Positions 7,578-15,736 of a DNA stretch of 64,000 nt are shown here, one piece after another; position 1 is the stretch's first letter; each line of letters begins with the position of its first letter. The stretch is from Haloechinothrix alba. GTDB lineage: Bacteria; Actinomycetota; Actinomycetes; Mycobacteriales; Pseudonocardiaceae. The notes beneath the pieces are model-generated. The model ran no database searches. It was not told the origin of the DNA and was given only the letters and a program-made list of their open reading frames with translations. The stretch is taken from NCBI RefSeq assembly GCF_900188115.1, contig NZ_FZNW01000001.1, positions 248,001 through 312,000 of the forward strand. Direction: 5' to 3'. The position numbers and the translations under genes were made by a program.

Positions 7578-8513
7578 TCAGTCGACGGTCAGCACGACCT
7601 TGCCGCGGACGTGACCGTCCTCCACCAGCCGGTGCGCGTCGGCGGCCTGTTTGAGCGGGTAGGTTCGCTGGACCTCGACGGTGAGCTTGCCTTCGTCCAT
7701 GAGCCGGCCCAACCACGCGAGTCCTGCGGAGTCCGGCCGCACGAAGACGTACTGTCCGCCCTGCTTGCCTGCGGTCTGCGCGTCCACAACGGTGCCGTGC
7801 CGCGCGGCGTCCCGGACCAGGCCGGGAGAGTCCGTAAGTGCCTGCCCGCCGATGAAGTCCAGCGCCGCGTCGACCTTGCCGTCACCGCCGACGAGTCCGG
7901 CGACCCGGTCGGCCAACCCGTCCCCGTACGTGACCGGCTCGGCGCCGAGCTGCCGCAGGAAGTCGTGGTTGGCCGGTGAGGCCGTGCCGATGACTCGGGA
8001 CGCTCCGAGTGCGTGCGCGATCTGGACGGCGAGGTGTCCGACGCCACCGGCAGCGGCATGCACGAGCACGACGGCGCCGTCGCCGACCCGGACGGCACGG
8101 AGCAGCTGCAGTGCAGTGAGACCGGCAAGCGGGAGCCCGGCGGCTTCGGCGAACCCGCTCGTGGCCGGTTTGTGCGCCAGCGTGCGATCCGGGGCGGCTA
8201 CCAGCTCGGCGTAGCTGCCGTTCTGCACGTGGTCCTTGCGCACGTACCCGACGACCTCGTCACCTTCCCGGTAGTCGGTCACGGCGGGGCCTGCTGCGCG
8301 AACGACCCCGGCGACGTCCCATCCCGGGATCAGCGGGAAGTGGTGCGGTAACGCGCCCTGCAGGTAGCCGCGGCGGATCTTCCAGTCCACCGGGTTCACC
8401 CCGGCGGCTCGCACCTCGACCAGCACTGCGTCCGGCCCCACCACCGGGTCCTCCACCGTCTGCGGGGACAGTACGTCTGCTTCTCCGAACTCGTTGATCA
8501 CGACAGCCTTCAT
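7578..8513 (-). CDS. NADP-dependent quinone-oxidoreductase-like protein (MDR family)
   Basis: This 311-residue medium-chain dehydrogenase/reductase lacks the structural zinc cysteines and so belongs to the quinone oxidoreductase/zeta-crystallin branch. The N-terminal catalytic fold starts MKAVVINEFGEADVL and contains GVNPVDWKIRRG. The nucleotide site is HAAAGGVGHLAVQIAHALGA near residue 150. It probably reduces quinones or enones with NADPH in the cytoplasm. ATG 8513 fits the usual family start; an in-frame GTG nine bases further upstream is possible. It ends about 220 bases from the channel gene start. Substrate unknown. Confidence 0.85.
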   Translation of the reverse strand: MKAVVINEFGEADVLSPQTVEDPVVGPDAVLVEVRAAGVNPVDWKIRRGYLQGALPHHFPLIPGWDVAGVVRAAGPAVTDYREGDEVVGYVRKDHVQNGSYAELVAAPDRTLAHKPATSGFAEAAGLPLAGLTALQLLRAVRVGDGAVVLVHAAAGGVGHLAVQIAHALGASRVIGTASPANHDFLRQLGAEPVTYGDGLADRVAGLVGGDGKVDAALDFIGGQALTDSPGLVRDAARHGTVVDAQTAGKQGGQYVFVRPDSAGLAWLGRLMDEGKLTVEVQRTYPLKQAADAHRLVEDGHVRGKVVLTVD

Positions 8514-8654
8514 GCCCGGCACAACGCTGCCGATCCGGATGCCTATTCCCGCCGGTGCGCTGTGAGCCCGGGCACGAGCGCCACGAGTGACGCACCGGGC
8601 TACGTGATCAACCGTCCAGAGTGGCGCGTCCCCCCGCGTACGGGTACGTGCCGT

Positions 8655-9698
8655 TCAGGCGGTCGCCCGCGCGTGCTGTTCCCGGAGCGGCGCGCCCATC
8701 TCGTGCAGGTGCTCCAGGACGTGGCGGTAGGACCGCAGCAGCGTCGTCTGGCTGTAGGGGATCCCGTGCGTATCGCAGAAGCGCTGCACGATGGGCTGGG
8801 CGTGCTGCAGGTTCGGGCGCGGCATCCTCGGGAACAGGTGGTGCTCGATCTGGTAGTTGAGCCCGCCGAGTACGAAGTCGACGACCCTCCCGCCACGGAT
8901 GTTGCGGGAGGTCAGCACCTGCTTGCGCAGGAAGTCGACCTTGTTCTCGCCGTTCATGGTGGGCATTCCCTTGTGGTTGGGCGCGAAGGCGCAGCCCATG
9001 TAGATGCCCCACAGTCCCTGGTGGACGACGATGAACACGACCGCGATCCCTGGGGACAGCACGAGGAATACAGCGGCAAGGTAGAGCACCGTATGGGTGA
9101 GCAGCAACGCGCCCTCGAGGCGGCGGGCCTTGACGTCGCCTCGGATCACGGCGAGGGCGCCGCCGACATGCAGGTTGATCCCTTCGAAAACGAGCATCGG
9201 GAAGAACAGCCATGCCTGGTTCCGGGCGACCCACCGGAGGAAACCGTTCTTCAGCCCGGCTTGCTTCTCGGTGAAGGCCAGTGCCGCGCTGTTGATGTCG
9301 GGATCGTGTTCCTCGTGGTTGGGATTGGCGTGATGGCGGTTGTGCGAGCTCATCCATGTCTCGTAGCTCATGCCGATCAGTCCGCCGTGGACAGTCCCGA
9401 TGATGTCGTTGAAACGACGCCCCTGAAGGATCTGCTTGTGCCCCGCGTCGTGGCCGACGAACGCGAGCTGCGCGAACGTGACCGCCAGCAGCGCGGCGAT
9501 GAACAGCTGCCACCAGCTGTCGCCGACGAACGCGAACGCGACCCATGCGCCTGCGAACACGAGCAGGTTCCCGATGATCTTGACTGTGTAGTACCCGTAC
9601 CGGCGGCGAAGCAGTCCGGCTGCGCGGATTTCACGGGCCAGGGTCGCGAAGCCGCCACCGGTCGTGTCGCCGGTCTGGGGTGCGTGGATGGTGTTGAT
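8655..9698 (-). CDS. Acyl-lipid/acyl-CoA fatty acid desaturase (DesA3/linoleoyl-CoA type)
   Basis: This integral membrane diiron desaturase has the three histidine boxes HDAGH, HNRHH and QIEHH and paired hydrophobic segments. The first usable start codon is GTG 9560, giving 301 residues. The frame stays open to a TAG at 9705-9707, and the extra 46 residues (FATLAREIRAAGLL, RRRYGYYTVKII) match the N-terminal pattern I know for this family. No ATG, GTG or TTG exists there. The best candidates are ATC 9698 or ATT 9701, placed after AGGGTAGG, so a rare start codon or a sequence error is likely. It would introduce double bonds into membrane lipids with ferredoxin or flavodoxin electrons. Confidence 0.85.
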   Translation of the reverse strand: MNTIHAPQTGDTTGGGFATLAREIRAAGLLRRRYGYYTVKIIGNLLVFAGAWVAFAFVGDSWWQLFIAALLAVTFAQLAFVGHDAGHKQILQGRRFNDIIGTVHGGLIGMSYETWMSSHNRHHANPNHEEHDPDINSAALAFTEKQAGLKNGFLRWVARNQAWLFFPMLVFEGINLHVGGALAVIRGDVKARRLEGALLLTHTVLYLAAVFLVLSPGIAVVFIVVHQGLWGIYMGCAFAPNHKGMPTMNGENKVDFLRKQVLTSRNIRGGRVVDFVLGGLNYQIEHHLFPRMPRPNLQHAQPIVQRFCDTHGIPYSQTTLLRSYRHVLEHLHEMGAPLREQHARATA

Positions 9699-9704
9699 AA
9701 TGAC

Positions 9705-10389
9705 CTACCCTGATGTGTGCATCGGCTCCGATGTGCTCGACGGGCGCCCCGCCGGCTTCCCCTCGCGCCAGGCTCAGGGACGGTATGGAGACGAGACTCA
9801 GCGCGCGGGAACCGTACCCGGCGTGATGAACTGTGGTGAACGCAGTGCGCGCCTGCTGGCCGCGCCTGCTGGGAACCCGGTCTCTTCGCCGCTGATCAGG
9901 TGACTGAACTGTACGGGCTGGACGCGGCTCGCGTAATGCGTGTCGGCGCGGGATTGATACGTCGGCAATGAAGAACCTTACTGGTGGATGACAAAGTGCG
10001 ATGCATACCGCGAGGGAGGCGTGAGCCGCCTTCAGCGGCTTGGTCGGTGGCCGTGCGGCCCCGGACGAGTTCCGCACCGGCTACGTCAGGTGCGGTAGCG
10101 AGAGGGTCGATCTACCCCGACGCCATCCACGCTACTCCCCATGTGCGGCTTCCGCTACCGGGCCCCGTCGGCAGGCCCCGTCGGCAGGCTTCCTCGGCAG
10201 CTACGGCCGGGCGGGTCCGTTCGCCGGGTCGCTGCGGACTGTGCGCGTGGCCAACTTGACGACGTGGGTGCTGGTGTGCTCCGCTGTAGGTGGTTCGATC
10301 GTTTTTGTGTTCGTGTTCATGCGCGCCCGCAAGAATGTGAGCGGGCGTAGTAGGAGTTCTCTCCGAGATTCCAAACCGCGCGCGGGACC
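9705..10389. other. Long gap before the cold-shock gene
   Basis: Almost 700 bases without a convincing gene. A perfect 13-bp tandem duplication lies at 10163-10188. A short open frame with one hydrophobic segment (TTWVLVCSAVGGSIVFVFVF, from about 10248) runs into the cold-shock gene, has no ribosome site and is not called. The promoter of the desaturase must lie near the left end. Confidence 0.5.
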
Positions 10390-10445
10390 CGAGGTAGTGA
10401 ATGTCGTTACCTCGTCAGCTTTTTATATATTTTGGAGAGATTCTC
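10390..10445 (+). promoter_or_regulatory. Structured AT-rich leader of the cold-shock gene
   Basis: CGAGGTA (10390-10396) and TACCTCG (10408-10414) form a hairpin, followed closely by CTTTTTATATATTTT and then GGAGAG before the ATG. Hairpin plus T-run looks like an intrinsic terminator or attenuator. The AT tract is striking in such GC-rich DNA. Cold-shock leaders often act as RNA thermosensors; that role here is inference. Confidence 0.5.
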
Positions 10446-10649
10446 ATGACTCAGGGCACCGTGAAATGGTTCAACTCCGACAAGGGGTTCGGTTTCATCG
10501 CCCCCGATGACGGCGGCAGCGACGTCTTCGTGCACTACTCGGAAATTCAAGGCAGTGGCTTCCGTAGCTTGGATGACGACGCGCGCGTCGAGTTCGAGAT
10601 CGGCGAGACCAGCAGGGGCCCGCAGGCTACCGGCGTGGCCGTCATCTGA
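10446..10649 (+). CDS. cspA: Cold-shock protein, CspA family
   Basis: The 67-residue single cold-shock domain starts [18 protein letters not shown] with RNP1 KGFGFI near residue 13 and RNP2 VFVHY near residue 27. These are the aromatic RNA-binding motifs of the OB-fold. Such proteins bind single-stranded RNA or DNA, melt mRNA structure and aid translation at low temperature or in stationary phase. Length and sequence are typical of actinobacterial Csp. GGAGAG lies eight bases before the ATG. It is monocistronic, between a structured leader and a strong hairpin. Confidence 0.95.
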   Translation: MTQGTVKWFNSDKGFGFIAPDDGGSDVFVHYSEIQGSGFRSLDDDARVEFEIGETSRGPQATGVAVI

Positions 10650-10665
10650 CGACCTCCAGCCCGGT

Positions 10666-10703
10666 CCGAGGGGCGCTCACCGAATGCGGTGGGCGCCCCT
10701 CGG
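10666..10703. terminator. Hairpin after the cold-shock gene
   Basis: A 16-bp stem (10666-10681 with 10688-10703) with a single mismatched or G-U position and a 6-base loop lies 17 bases after the cspA stop. It also serves the convergent gene ending at 10733. Confidence 0.8.
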
Positions 10704-10732
10704 CGTATGTGTAGCGCGTTCGCGCGCCCGGC

Positions 10733-11155
10733 TCATGTATCGGAATCCCGGCCGGTGATGTACCGGGAGGATCGCGCGGCGAGCTCGCGGCGATTGTCGA
10801 CGGTACTGAACGTCGGTCGGGAGCCGCCCCAGTGCCGCCCCTCGACGATCGCTCGCACGAATGCGAGGACTTGCCCGGGTTCGGGGAGCGGTTCGTCGCC
10901 GAAGTAGGCGATGACTTCCGTCACGACGCCGGGCTCGGTCTCCACAGCGGCTTCCCAGCCGTGTTGCTCGCTCCACACCAGCATCAGGTCGTGATCCGGG
11001 TAGTTCGCCAGCCGCGTCGCCAGGGCCAGGTATGCCGTCGCCGTGTCGCTGACCTCGCAGGTCGTGCCCTCGACGGGGACGTCCAGCGCCTTGGCGACCG
11101 CATGCACGTAGGCGGCGAGCCCGCGACTCAGATCATCGGTGGTGTCGGCATCCAT
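10733..11155 (-). CDS. Conserved actinobacterial protein, DUF6292-like
   Basis: The 140-residue protein has an N-terminal helical segment (LAAYVHAVAKALDVPVEG), a mixed alpha/beta core (DTATAYLALATRL, LMLVWSEQHGWEAAVE) and a block with VIAYFGDEPLPEPGQVLAFV. This pattern recalls DUF6292, a small cytoplasmic family common in Pseudonocardiaceae. There is no signal peptide. ATG 11155 is preferred over an in-frame GTG at 11164; neither has a clear ribosome site. The next gene on the same strand ends 84 bases upstream, so cotranscription is possible. Function unknown. Confidence 0.65.
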   Translation of the reverse strand: MDADTTDDLSRGLAAYVHAVAKALDVPVEGTTCEVSDTATAYLALATRLANYPDHDLMLVWSEQHGWEAAVETEPGVVTEVIAYFGDEPLPEPGQVLAFVRAIVEGRHWGGSRPTFSTVDNRRELAARSSRYITGRDSDT

Positions 11156-11239
11156 AGGTCTCACGATATGCCACGTCTCGGGCCCGGCACGGCGGCGCGT
11201 CGGACCACAGCTCTCGCCGGTGGTGAGCTCGTACTCGGC

Positions 11240-11911
11240 TCACGGCGCGTTCCGGGCCAGCAGCATCACCAGCAGCGCGACGAGGACCGCGGCGGTGACC
11301 GTGGCTACCCACGGCAGCACGCGCGCGGTGACCTTCCGTGTCGCAGGCATCGGTTCCGAGAGCGGGGCTTCGGTCCCCGCGACACGGTCGGTCGGCCATG
11401 CCATCCCATTGAGCATGCGGAAGTACGAACCGTTGTTCACCAGCACAGCGAGGTTGACGAACACCGCGAGGACTCCCCACCAGCCCATGGTGAGCGTCTG
11501 CGCCTGCACATCGCGGCACAGCGCGGTTCCGCACCCGCGGCACAGCACACCGGCGTAGCGTTCGGAGCGGTGGATGACCAGCAGACCGGTCAGCGAGCGG
11601 ATGTCGATGCGGTTCGCCGGGATGTGGCCGCAGATCTCGCATCCGCGAGGTCGCGGCGGCTCCGCCCGGCTCGGTCCGTGTTCCGGTTCGTGGCCCGCCC
11701 TCGGCCGGGCGGGTGGTCCGAGCTGGATCGTGCGCCAGGCCTCGTTCAGCTCGGCCATGGCCCGCTGCGCCTCGCGCCGGGCCGGAGGCGCGGCATGCGC
11801 GTACCGGTCGGGGTGCACCATCTTGGCACGCCGCGTGTAGGCCTGGCGCGCCTGACGGAGCGAGGCGTGCGGGCCCACGCCGAGGATGCGGCGTGCGGTG
11901 CTGTCATCCAT
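11240..11911 (-). CDS. J-domain protein with zinc-ribbon-like and membrane segments
   Basis: Residues 1-65 form a DnaJ domain with an intact HPD motif (KMVHPDRY, about residue 33), needed to stimulate Hsp70 ATPase. After a basic linker come paired cysteines (CEICGH near residue 90, CRGCG about 30 residues later) that could bind zinc, then two hydrophobic helices (WWGVLAVFVNLAVLV and VTAAVLVALLVMLL). It is therefore a membrane-tethered co-chaperone with both ends probably cytoplasmic. ATG 11911 is clear. It is not the classical DnaJ, because the G/F and substrate-binding domains are missing. Confidence 0.8.
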   Translation of the reverse strand: MDDSTARRILGVGPHASLRQARQAYTRRAKMVHPDRYAHAAPPARREAQRAMAELNEAWRTIQLGPPARPRAGHEPEHGPSRAEPPRPRGCEICGHIPANRIDIRSLTGLLVIHRSERYAGVLCRGCGTALCRDVQAQTLTMGWWGVLAVFVNLAVLVNNGSYFRMLNGMAWPTDRVAGTEAPLSEPMPATRKVTARVLPWVATVTAAVLVALLVMLLARNAP

Positions 11912-12016
11912 GATCGTCGTTTCACCCTCCGCGCAGGGTGCCGGATCCCGGTACCTTTCGAACCGGTGTAGCCGAAGCGGCGGGTGATGTCGAGCCTCAG
12001 CCGGCGCCGGGCGTGG

Positions 12017-12967
12017 TCATGGCGCGATGGACAGCAACGCGTCGACCTTCCCGCGCGGCTCGCCGCGCGCCGCGGCGTTCGCCGCGAGGATCCCTGCGAA
12101 CGCCGCGCACCACTGCCACAGCCGGTGAGGATCCACCTGCAGAGCCGAGGACAGCTCCCGGCACCGTGCGGGCCAGTCCTGCGGGGTCGGCGGCCACAGC
12201 ACCCAGTCGATCGCGTCGAACGCGCGGTCACCCACGCAGGGGCGCGGGTCGATCGCGACGGCACCGCGAGCGGCATCCCCTGGCAGGACGTTGCCGGGAT
12301 GCAGGTCCCCGTGCAGCAGGGCCGGGGGCTCGCTGTCTGCGGCCAGCGCCCGTGCCAGCTTGGCGCCTCGTTCCAGGCGTCCGGTGGGAACGGCGTGCGT
12401 GCTTGCGGCATCGGACCGGTGCTGCTCGAACCCCCGGTCGACGATGCGCTCGACACGCTGGGCGAGCGGTACGACGCCGGACCCGACGATCGGGCTCCCG
12501 GTGCTGTGCAGTGCCGTGATGAGGCCGGCGATCTCGCGAAGTGGCACGGCGTCGGCTGTCTCTGCCGCCGGGCTCCCGGCCGGAATGGCCTCCAGGAGCA
12601 GGGCGCCGCTCGCGGCGTCGTACTCCCAGACCCGCGGGACCCTGCCCGATACGTGCCAGCTCCGCAGGGCGAACGCCTCGGCCTCGGCGATGCCCGTGTC
12701 GGGGGTCAGCTTGAGTATCGCCCGCTGGACACCGCCCCGGGAGCAGCGCACGACCAGCGACGTGTTCCCGCTCCCCACAGCTGCTTCCAATACCAGGTCC
12801 CAGCGCGTGGCCAGCTCGCCGAGCGTGTCGGGTAGCTGCCGCCACCACGGCAGTACCCGCTCGCCGAAGCGTGTGTACAGGCGCGAGCGTGTCCCGTCGA
12901 GCGCGTCCGAGGAGAGGTCCACGAGGCCACGATGCCACCAGGGACGTCCTGGAGCCGCGCGCGACAC
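12017..12967 (-). CDS. Aminoglycoside/hydroxyurea phosphotransferase-family kinase
   Basis: The 316-residue protein has the APH(6)/Hur kinase pattern: a nucleotide-binding N-lobe (VGSGNTSLVVRC, AILKLTP), the catalytic loop LLHGDLHPGNVL near residue 214 and the metal-binding segment AIDPRPCVGDRAFDAIDWVL. Members phosphorylate streptomycin-type aminoglycosides or hydroxyurea; chromosomal copies in actinobacteria are often of unknown specificity. The start GTG 12967 gives a slightly long N-terminus, and a later start is possible. It is divergent from the membrane-protein gene at 13007, with only 39 bases between starts. Resistance cannot be claimed from sequence alone. Confidence 0.85.
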   Translation of the reverse strand: MSRAAPGRPWWHRGLVDLSSDALDGTRSRLYTRFGERVLPWWRQLPDTLGELATRWDLVLEAAVGSGNTSLVVRCSRGGVQRAILKLTPDTGIAEAEAFALRSWHVSGRVPRVWEYDAASGALLLEAIPAGSPAAETADAVPLREIAGLITALHSTGSPIVGSGVVPLAQRVERIVDRGFEQHRSDAASTHAVPTGRLERGAKLARALAADSEPPALLHGDLHPGNVLPGDAARGAVAIDPRPCVGDRAFDAIDWVLWPPTPQDWPARCRELSSALQVDPHRLWQWCAAFAGILAANAAARGEPRGKVDALLSIAP

Positions 12968-13006
12968 CGCGCGCCGCGCGGCCCGCTGGTAGGCTGCCGC
13001 CTCGCC

Positions 13007-14113
13007 ATGACAGACGCCGTGTTACCCGCCGCCGCCTTCGTCGTGGGCGCGGCGTTGCTGGTGGCGACGGTGCTGAGCGTGCTGTGGACGCTGGTCGTGC
13101 CGCGCGCGACCCCGTCGAGGCTGGCCGAGAGCGTGATCGCCGCCGTGCGCCTGCTGTTCGTCGCCTCGGCCTGGCCCTGGCGCACGTTCCGGGCCAAGGA
13201 CCGCATCCTGGCCATGCAACCGCCGGTGAGCCTGCTGGCGTTGCTCGTGGTCTGGCTGGCGCTGCTCGCGCTGGCGCACGCGCTGCTCGCTCAGCCGTGG
13301 AGCGACGTCGGGGTGCAGGCGATGCTGTCCGCCATGACCGCGTCGGTGCTGGGGCTGGACACCGCGGGTGACGGCGGGGCCGTCCGCGTCGCGTCGATGT
13401 CCGCGGTACTGGCAGGCCTGATCGTCCTCGCCCTGCTCATCGGCTACCTACCCACCCTCTACAGCGCGTTCAACCAGCGCGAGCAACTGGTCAGTCTGCT
13501 GGAGACCCGCGCGAGCAGCCCGGCTTGGGGTGTGGAGCTGCTGGCAAGGGCCGCCCGCGACGGCACGCTCGCGGACATGCCGGAGCTGTACGCGGCGTGG
13601 GAGTCCTGGGCCGCCGACGTCGGCGAGACGCACACCAGCTACCCGATCCTGGCCGCGTTCCGCTCCCCGCATCCGGATCGGTCGTGGCTGACGTCGCTGC
13701 TTGCCGTGCTGGACGCCGCCGCGCTCGAGCACGCGCTGCGCCCCGCCACCGCACCGGTATCGGCTCGGCTGACCATGCGCACCGGTTTCATGGCGTTGCG
13801 TGCCGTCGCCGATGTGCTCGGGATCGACCACGACCCGGACCCCGACCCCGACGACGACATCCGGCTTACCCGCGGGGAGTTCGACGAGGCGGTGCGGCGG
13901 CTGCGCGCCGTGGGATTCCCCGCCGAACGCACCGCCGAGGAAGCGTGGCCGCACTTCCGTGGCTGGCGGGTCAACTACGAGGAGGTCGTCCACGGTCTCG
14001 CCGCGTGGTTGCACGCACCACCCGCCCCGTGGTCGGGACCGCGCCCACGCGCGCTGACCGAGTCCGTGCTGCCGGTCCGGCCGGAGGACCGTAAGCCGCG
14101 AGGCCGTGACTGA
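13007..14113 (+). CDS. Membrane protein with channel-like architecture
   Basis: The 368-residue protein has four to five N-terminal hydrophobic helices. One region (VQAMLSAMTASVLGLDTAGD between two helices) sits where a two-helix potassium channel has its filter, but the TVGYG signature is absent. The C-terminal 200 residues are soluble and helical, ending in an Arg/Pro-rich tail. It could be a degenerate channel or a transporter-like membrane protein. ATG 13007 starts the hydrophobic region at once; upstream in-frame codons encode an Arg-rich stretch and were rejected. Function not assigned. Confidence 0.7.
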   Translation: MTDAVLPAAAFVVGAALLVATVLSVLWTLVVPRATPSRLAESVIAAVRLLFVASAWPWRTFRAKDRILAMQPPVSLLALLVVWLALLALAHALLAQPWSDVGVQAMLSAMTASVLGLDTAGDGGAVRVASMSAVLAGLIVLALLIGYLPTLYSAFNQREQLVSLLETRASSPAWGVELLARAARDGTLADMPELYAAWESWAADVGETHTSYPILAAFRSPHPDRSWLTSLLAVLDAAALEHALRPATAPVSARLTMRTGFMALRAVADVLGIDHDPDPDPDDDIRLTRGEFDEAVRRLRAVGFPAERTAEEAWPHFRGWRVNYEEVVHGLAAWLHAPPAPWSGPRPRALTESVLPVRPEDRKPRGRD

Positions 14114-14140
14114 ACGCGCTCCGTTGTCCACACTGGTTGC

Positions 14141-14674
14141 ATGACAGACGAGAGCGATACCTGCGCGGTGGCGCACGGTGAGCGGGCGGCGCAGGGCACG
14201 GACCGCGCGCTGGTGGCGGTGTTCGCCTCACCCGTCGCGGGTTACCTGCTGCGCTACGCGCGGGACGTGGGGTTCCGGGTGGCGCTTCTGGAACCGGACG
14301 CGGAACGGGCAGGCGAGATGGACGGTGCCGCGCTTCCGGTCACGTCCGCGGCCACCGGCCTGGATGCGAACACCGACGTGGTGGTGACCGACCACCACCG
14401 TGGTGAGCTCGGCACGGTCCTGCGTGACGTGCTCGCGGAGCCTGTGCGCTGGGTCGGCGTGTTGGGCAACCCCCGGCACGAGGGGCCGCACGTCGCCGCG
14501 CTGCGCGAGCTCGGCGTGCCGCAGGCCGAGATCGACCGGGTACACCGGCCGATCGGGTTGAACATCGGTTCCCGTACCCCGCCGGAGATCGCCGTGGCCA
14601 CGGTCGCCGGGTTGCTTGCCGACCGCAACGGCACGGACGCGGGATTTCTCGGACGCAGGGAGGCTCACGCGTAG
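14141..14674 (+). CDS. XdhC-type Rossmann domain protein
   Basis: The 177-residue protein matches the C-terminal Rossmann domain of XdhC/CoxI proteins. It has an opening strand (ALVAVFASPVAGYLLRYARD), a DHHRGEL segment and the family hallmark RPIGLNIGSRTPPEIAVATVAGLL near residue 140. XdhC binds molybdenum cofactor and delivers the sulfurated form to xanthine dehydrogenase-type enzymes. The usual N-terminal XdhC domain is missing and no molybdoenzyme genes are nearby, so this may be a stand-alone Rossmann member with another role. ATG 14141 is the clear start, 27 bases after the previous stop. Confidence 0.78.
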   Translation: MTDESDTCAVAHGERAAQGTDRALVAVFASPVAGYLLRYARDVGFRVALLEPDAERAGEMDGAALPVTSAATGLDANTDVVVTDHHRGELGTVLRDVLAEPVRWVGVLGNPRHEGPHVAALRELGVPQAEIDRVHRPIGLNIGSRTPPEIAVATVAGLLADRNGTDAGFLGRREAHA

Positions 14675-14859
14675 CTCGGCGTGTGGACCCCGTCCTTGTC
14701 CCCGGAAGCCGCTGGTGACCTGTGGACGGTGGCTGCCAACGGCCCTCAGGGTCGGGAGGCTCGTCGCGCGGGCGTGTGAACAATTCCATCGGGTCGCAGC
14801 GTCCGGGTGTGACGCAGGTCGCAGCGTATGCCGGCGGAGTAGGCGACGCTGGACGGGCT

Positions 14860-15603
14860 ATGACCGTACCCGGCCTGCGTCCGATCGCTCCGTCCCTGAC
14901 GCCGTTCCCCGACTCCGACTACCCCGAGCACCCGTACCCGGGTGCCCGTCCCGACTGCTCGTTCGTGCATCTGGACCGGACCGGGTACCCGCTGCGCCCC
15001 GACAGCACCGCGCCGTCCGGTTGGCGAGTGGGCACGGGAGCCGTCGGGGCGCCCTGCCTGAACATGTGGTTGGCCGAGCGCGGCTGCGATCCGCTTGACG
15101 CGCGCTACCCCGTGCTGGCTTACGGGTCGAACGTGTGTCCCGAGAAGATCACCTGGTTGCGTTCACGGCTCGGGCTGACCGGCCCGGCCGTTGTGCTGCG
15201 CGCGGAGTGCAGCGGTGTGGCTGCGGCGTGGTCGGCGGGTCACCGTCCCCGGGACGGGCAGCGACCGGCCGTGCTCACGGCCGCGCCGGGCGTGACCGAG
15301 CAGCACGCCGTCTGGTTCGCCACGCCCGAGCAGCGCCGCGTGCTGGATCTGTGCGAAGGGCGCGGTAGCCGCTACCGTCTGGTACGCCTGCACGACGACG
15401 CGGCGCGTATCCGCCTGGATGACGGCACCGAACCGGGGCCGGTGCTCGCCTACACGGCCGCGACAGCGGAGATGACCCCGTTGCTCGTGGACGGTAGACC
15501 GGTGCGCTGCACCGAGCTGGACCAGCACGGGGCGGTGAACCTGGGCGGATCGCCCGCGGAAGCGGACGGGCTCTCCTGCACGGAGATCACGGGCGAGCCG
15601 TAG
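14860..15603 (+). CDS. Gamma-glutamylcyclotransferase-fold protein
   Basis: The 247-residue protein has LAYGSNVCPEKITWLRSRL near residue 88. This is the YGSN phosphate-loop signature of the GGCT/AIG2 fold, which cleaves or rearranges gamma-glutamyl amides. Family members keep a catalytic Glu; candidates are in CEGRGSRYRLV near residue 165, the expected region. The first 80 residues are Pro-rich and specific to this protein. ATG 14860 was preferred to a longer reading from 14722, which is Gly/Ser/Arg-rich. Probably cytoplasmic and monocistronic. Substrate unknown. Confidence 0.65.
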   Translation: MTVPGLRPIAPSLTPFPDSDYPEHPYPGARPDCSFVHLDRTGYPLRPDSTAPSGWRVGTGAVGAPCLNMWLAERGCDPLDARYPVLAYGSNVCPEKITWLRSRLGLTGPAVVLRAECSGVAAAWSAGHRPRDGQRPAVLTAAPGVTEQHAVWFATPEQRRVLDLCEGRGSRYRLVRLHDDAARIRLDDGTEPGPVLAYTAATAEMTPLLVDGRPVRCTELDQHGAVNLGGSPAEADGLSCTEITGEP

Positions 15604-15669
15604 TGACCGCCGGGCTGTCCCCGACAGTGTGACCGATCCCGCGCGCGGAAAGCGTTCGCTGCCTTACTG

Positions 15670-15718
15670 TTAGCGTAGGCTGGCCTTATCTGATAGAAGT
15701 TAGGTTAGGCTCACCTTG
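15670..15718 (+). promoter_or_regulatory. Two tandem iron boxes (IdeR/DmdR type)
   Basis: TTAGGTTAGGCTCACCTTG at 15700-15718 agrees with the actinobacterial iron-box consensus TTAGGTTAGGCTAACCTAA at 16 of 19 positions. A weaker box at 15670-15688 agrees at 14 of 19. Both lie just before the siderophore-interacting protein gene, as expected for repression by an iron-loaded DtxR-family regulator. Confidence 0.85.
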
Positions 15719-15736
15719 CTGAATGGGAACGAGGTA

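Noticed and set aside
8562-9713. 383-codon plus-strand frame opposite the desaturase
   Set aside because: Antisense to a gene with all three histidine boxes; product is low-complexity acidic/basic.
10248-10510. Small plus-strand frame with one hydrophobic helix before and into cspA
   Set aside because: No ribosome site, mixed third-position bias and overlap with the cspA coding region; kept only as a note in the gap entry.
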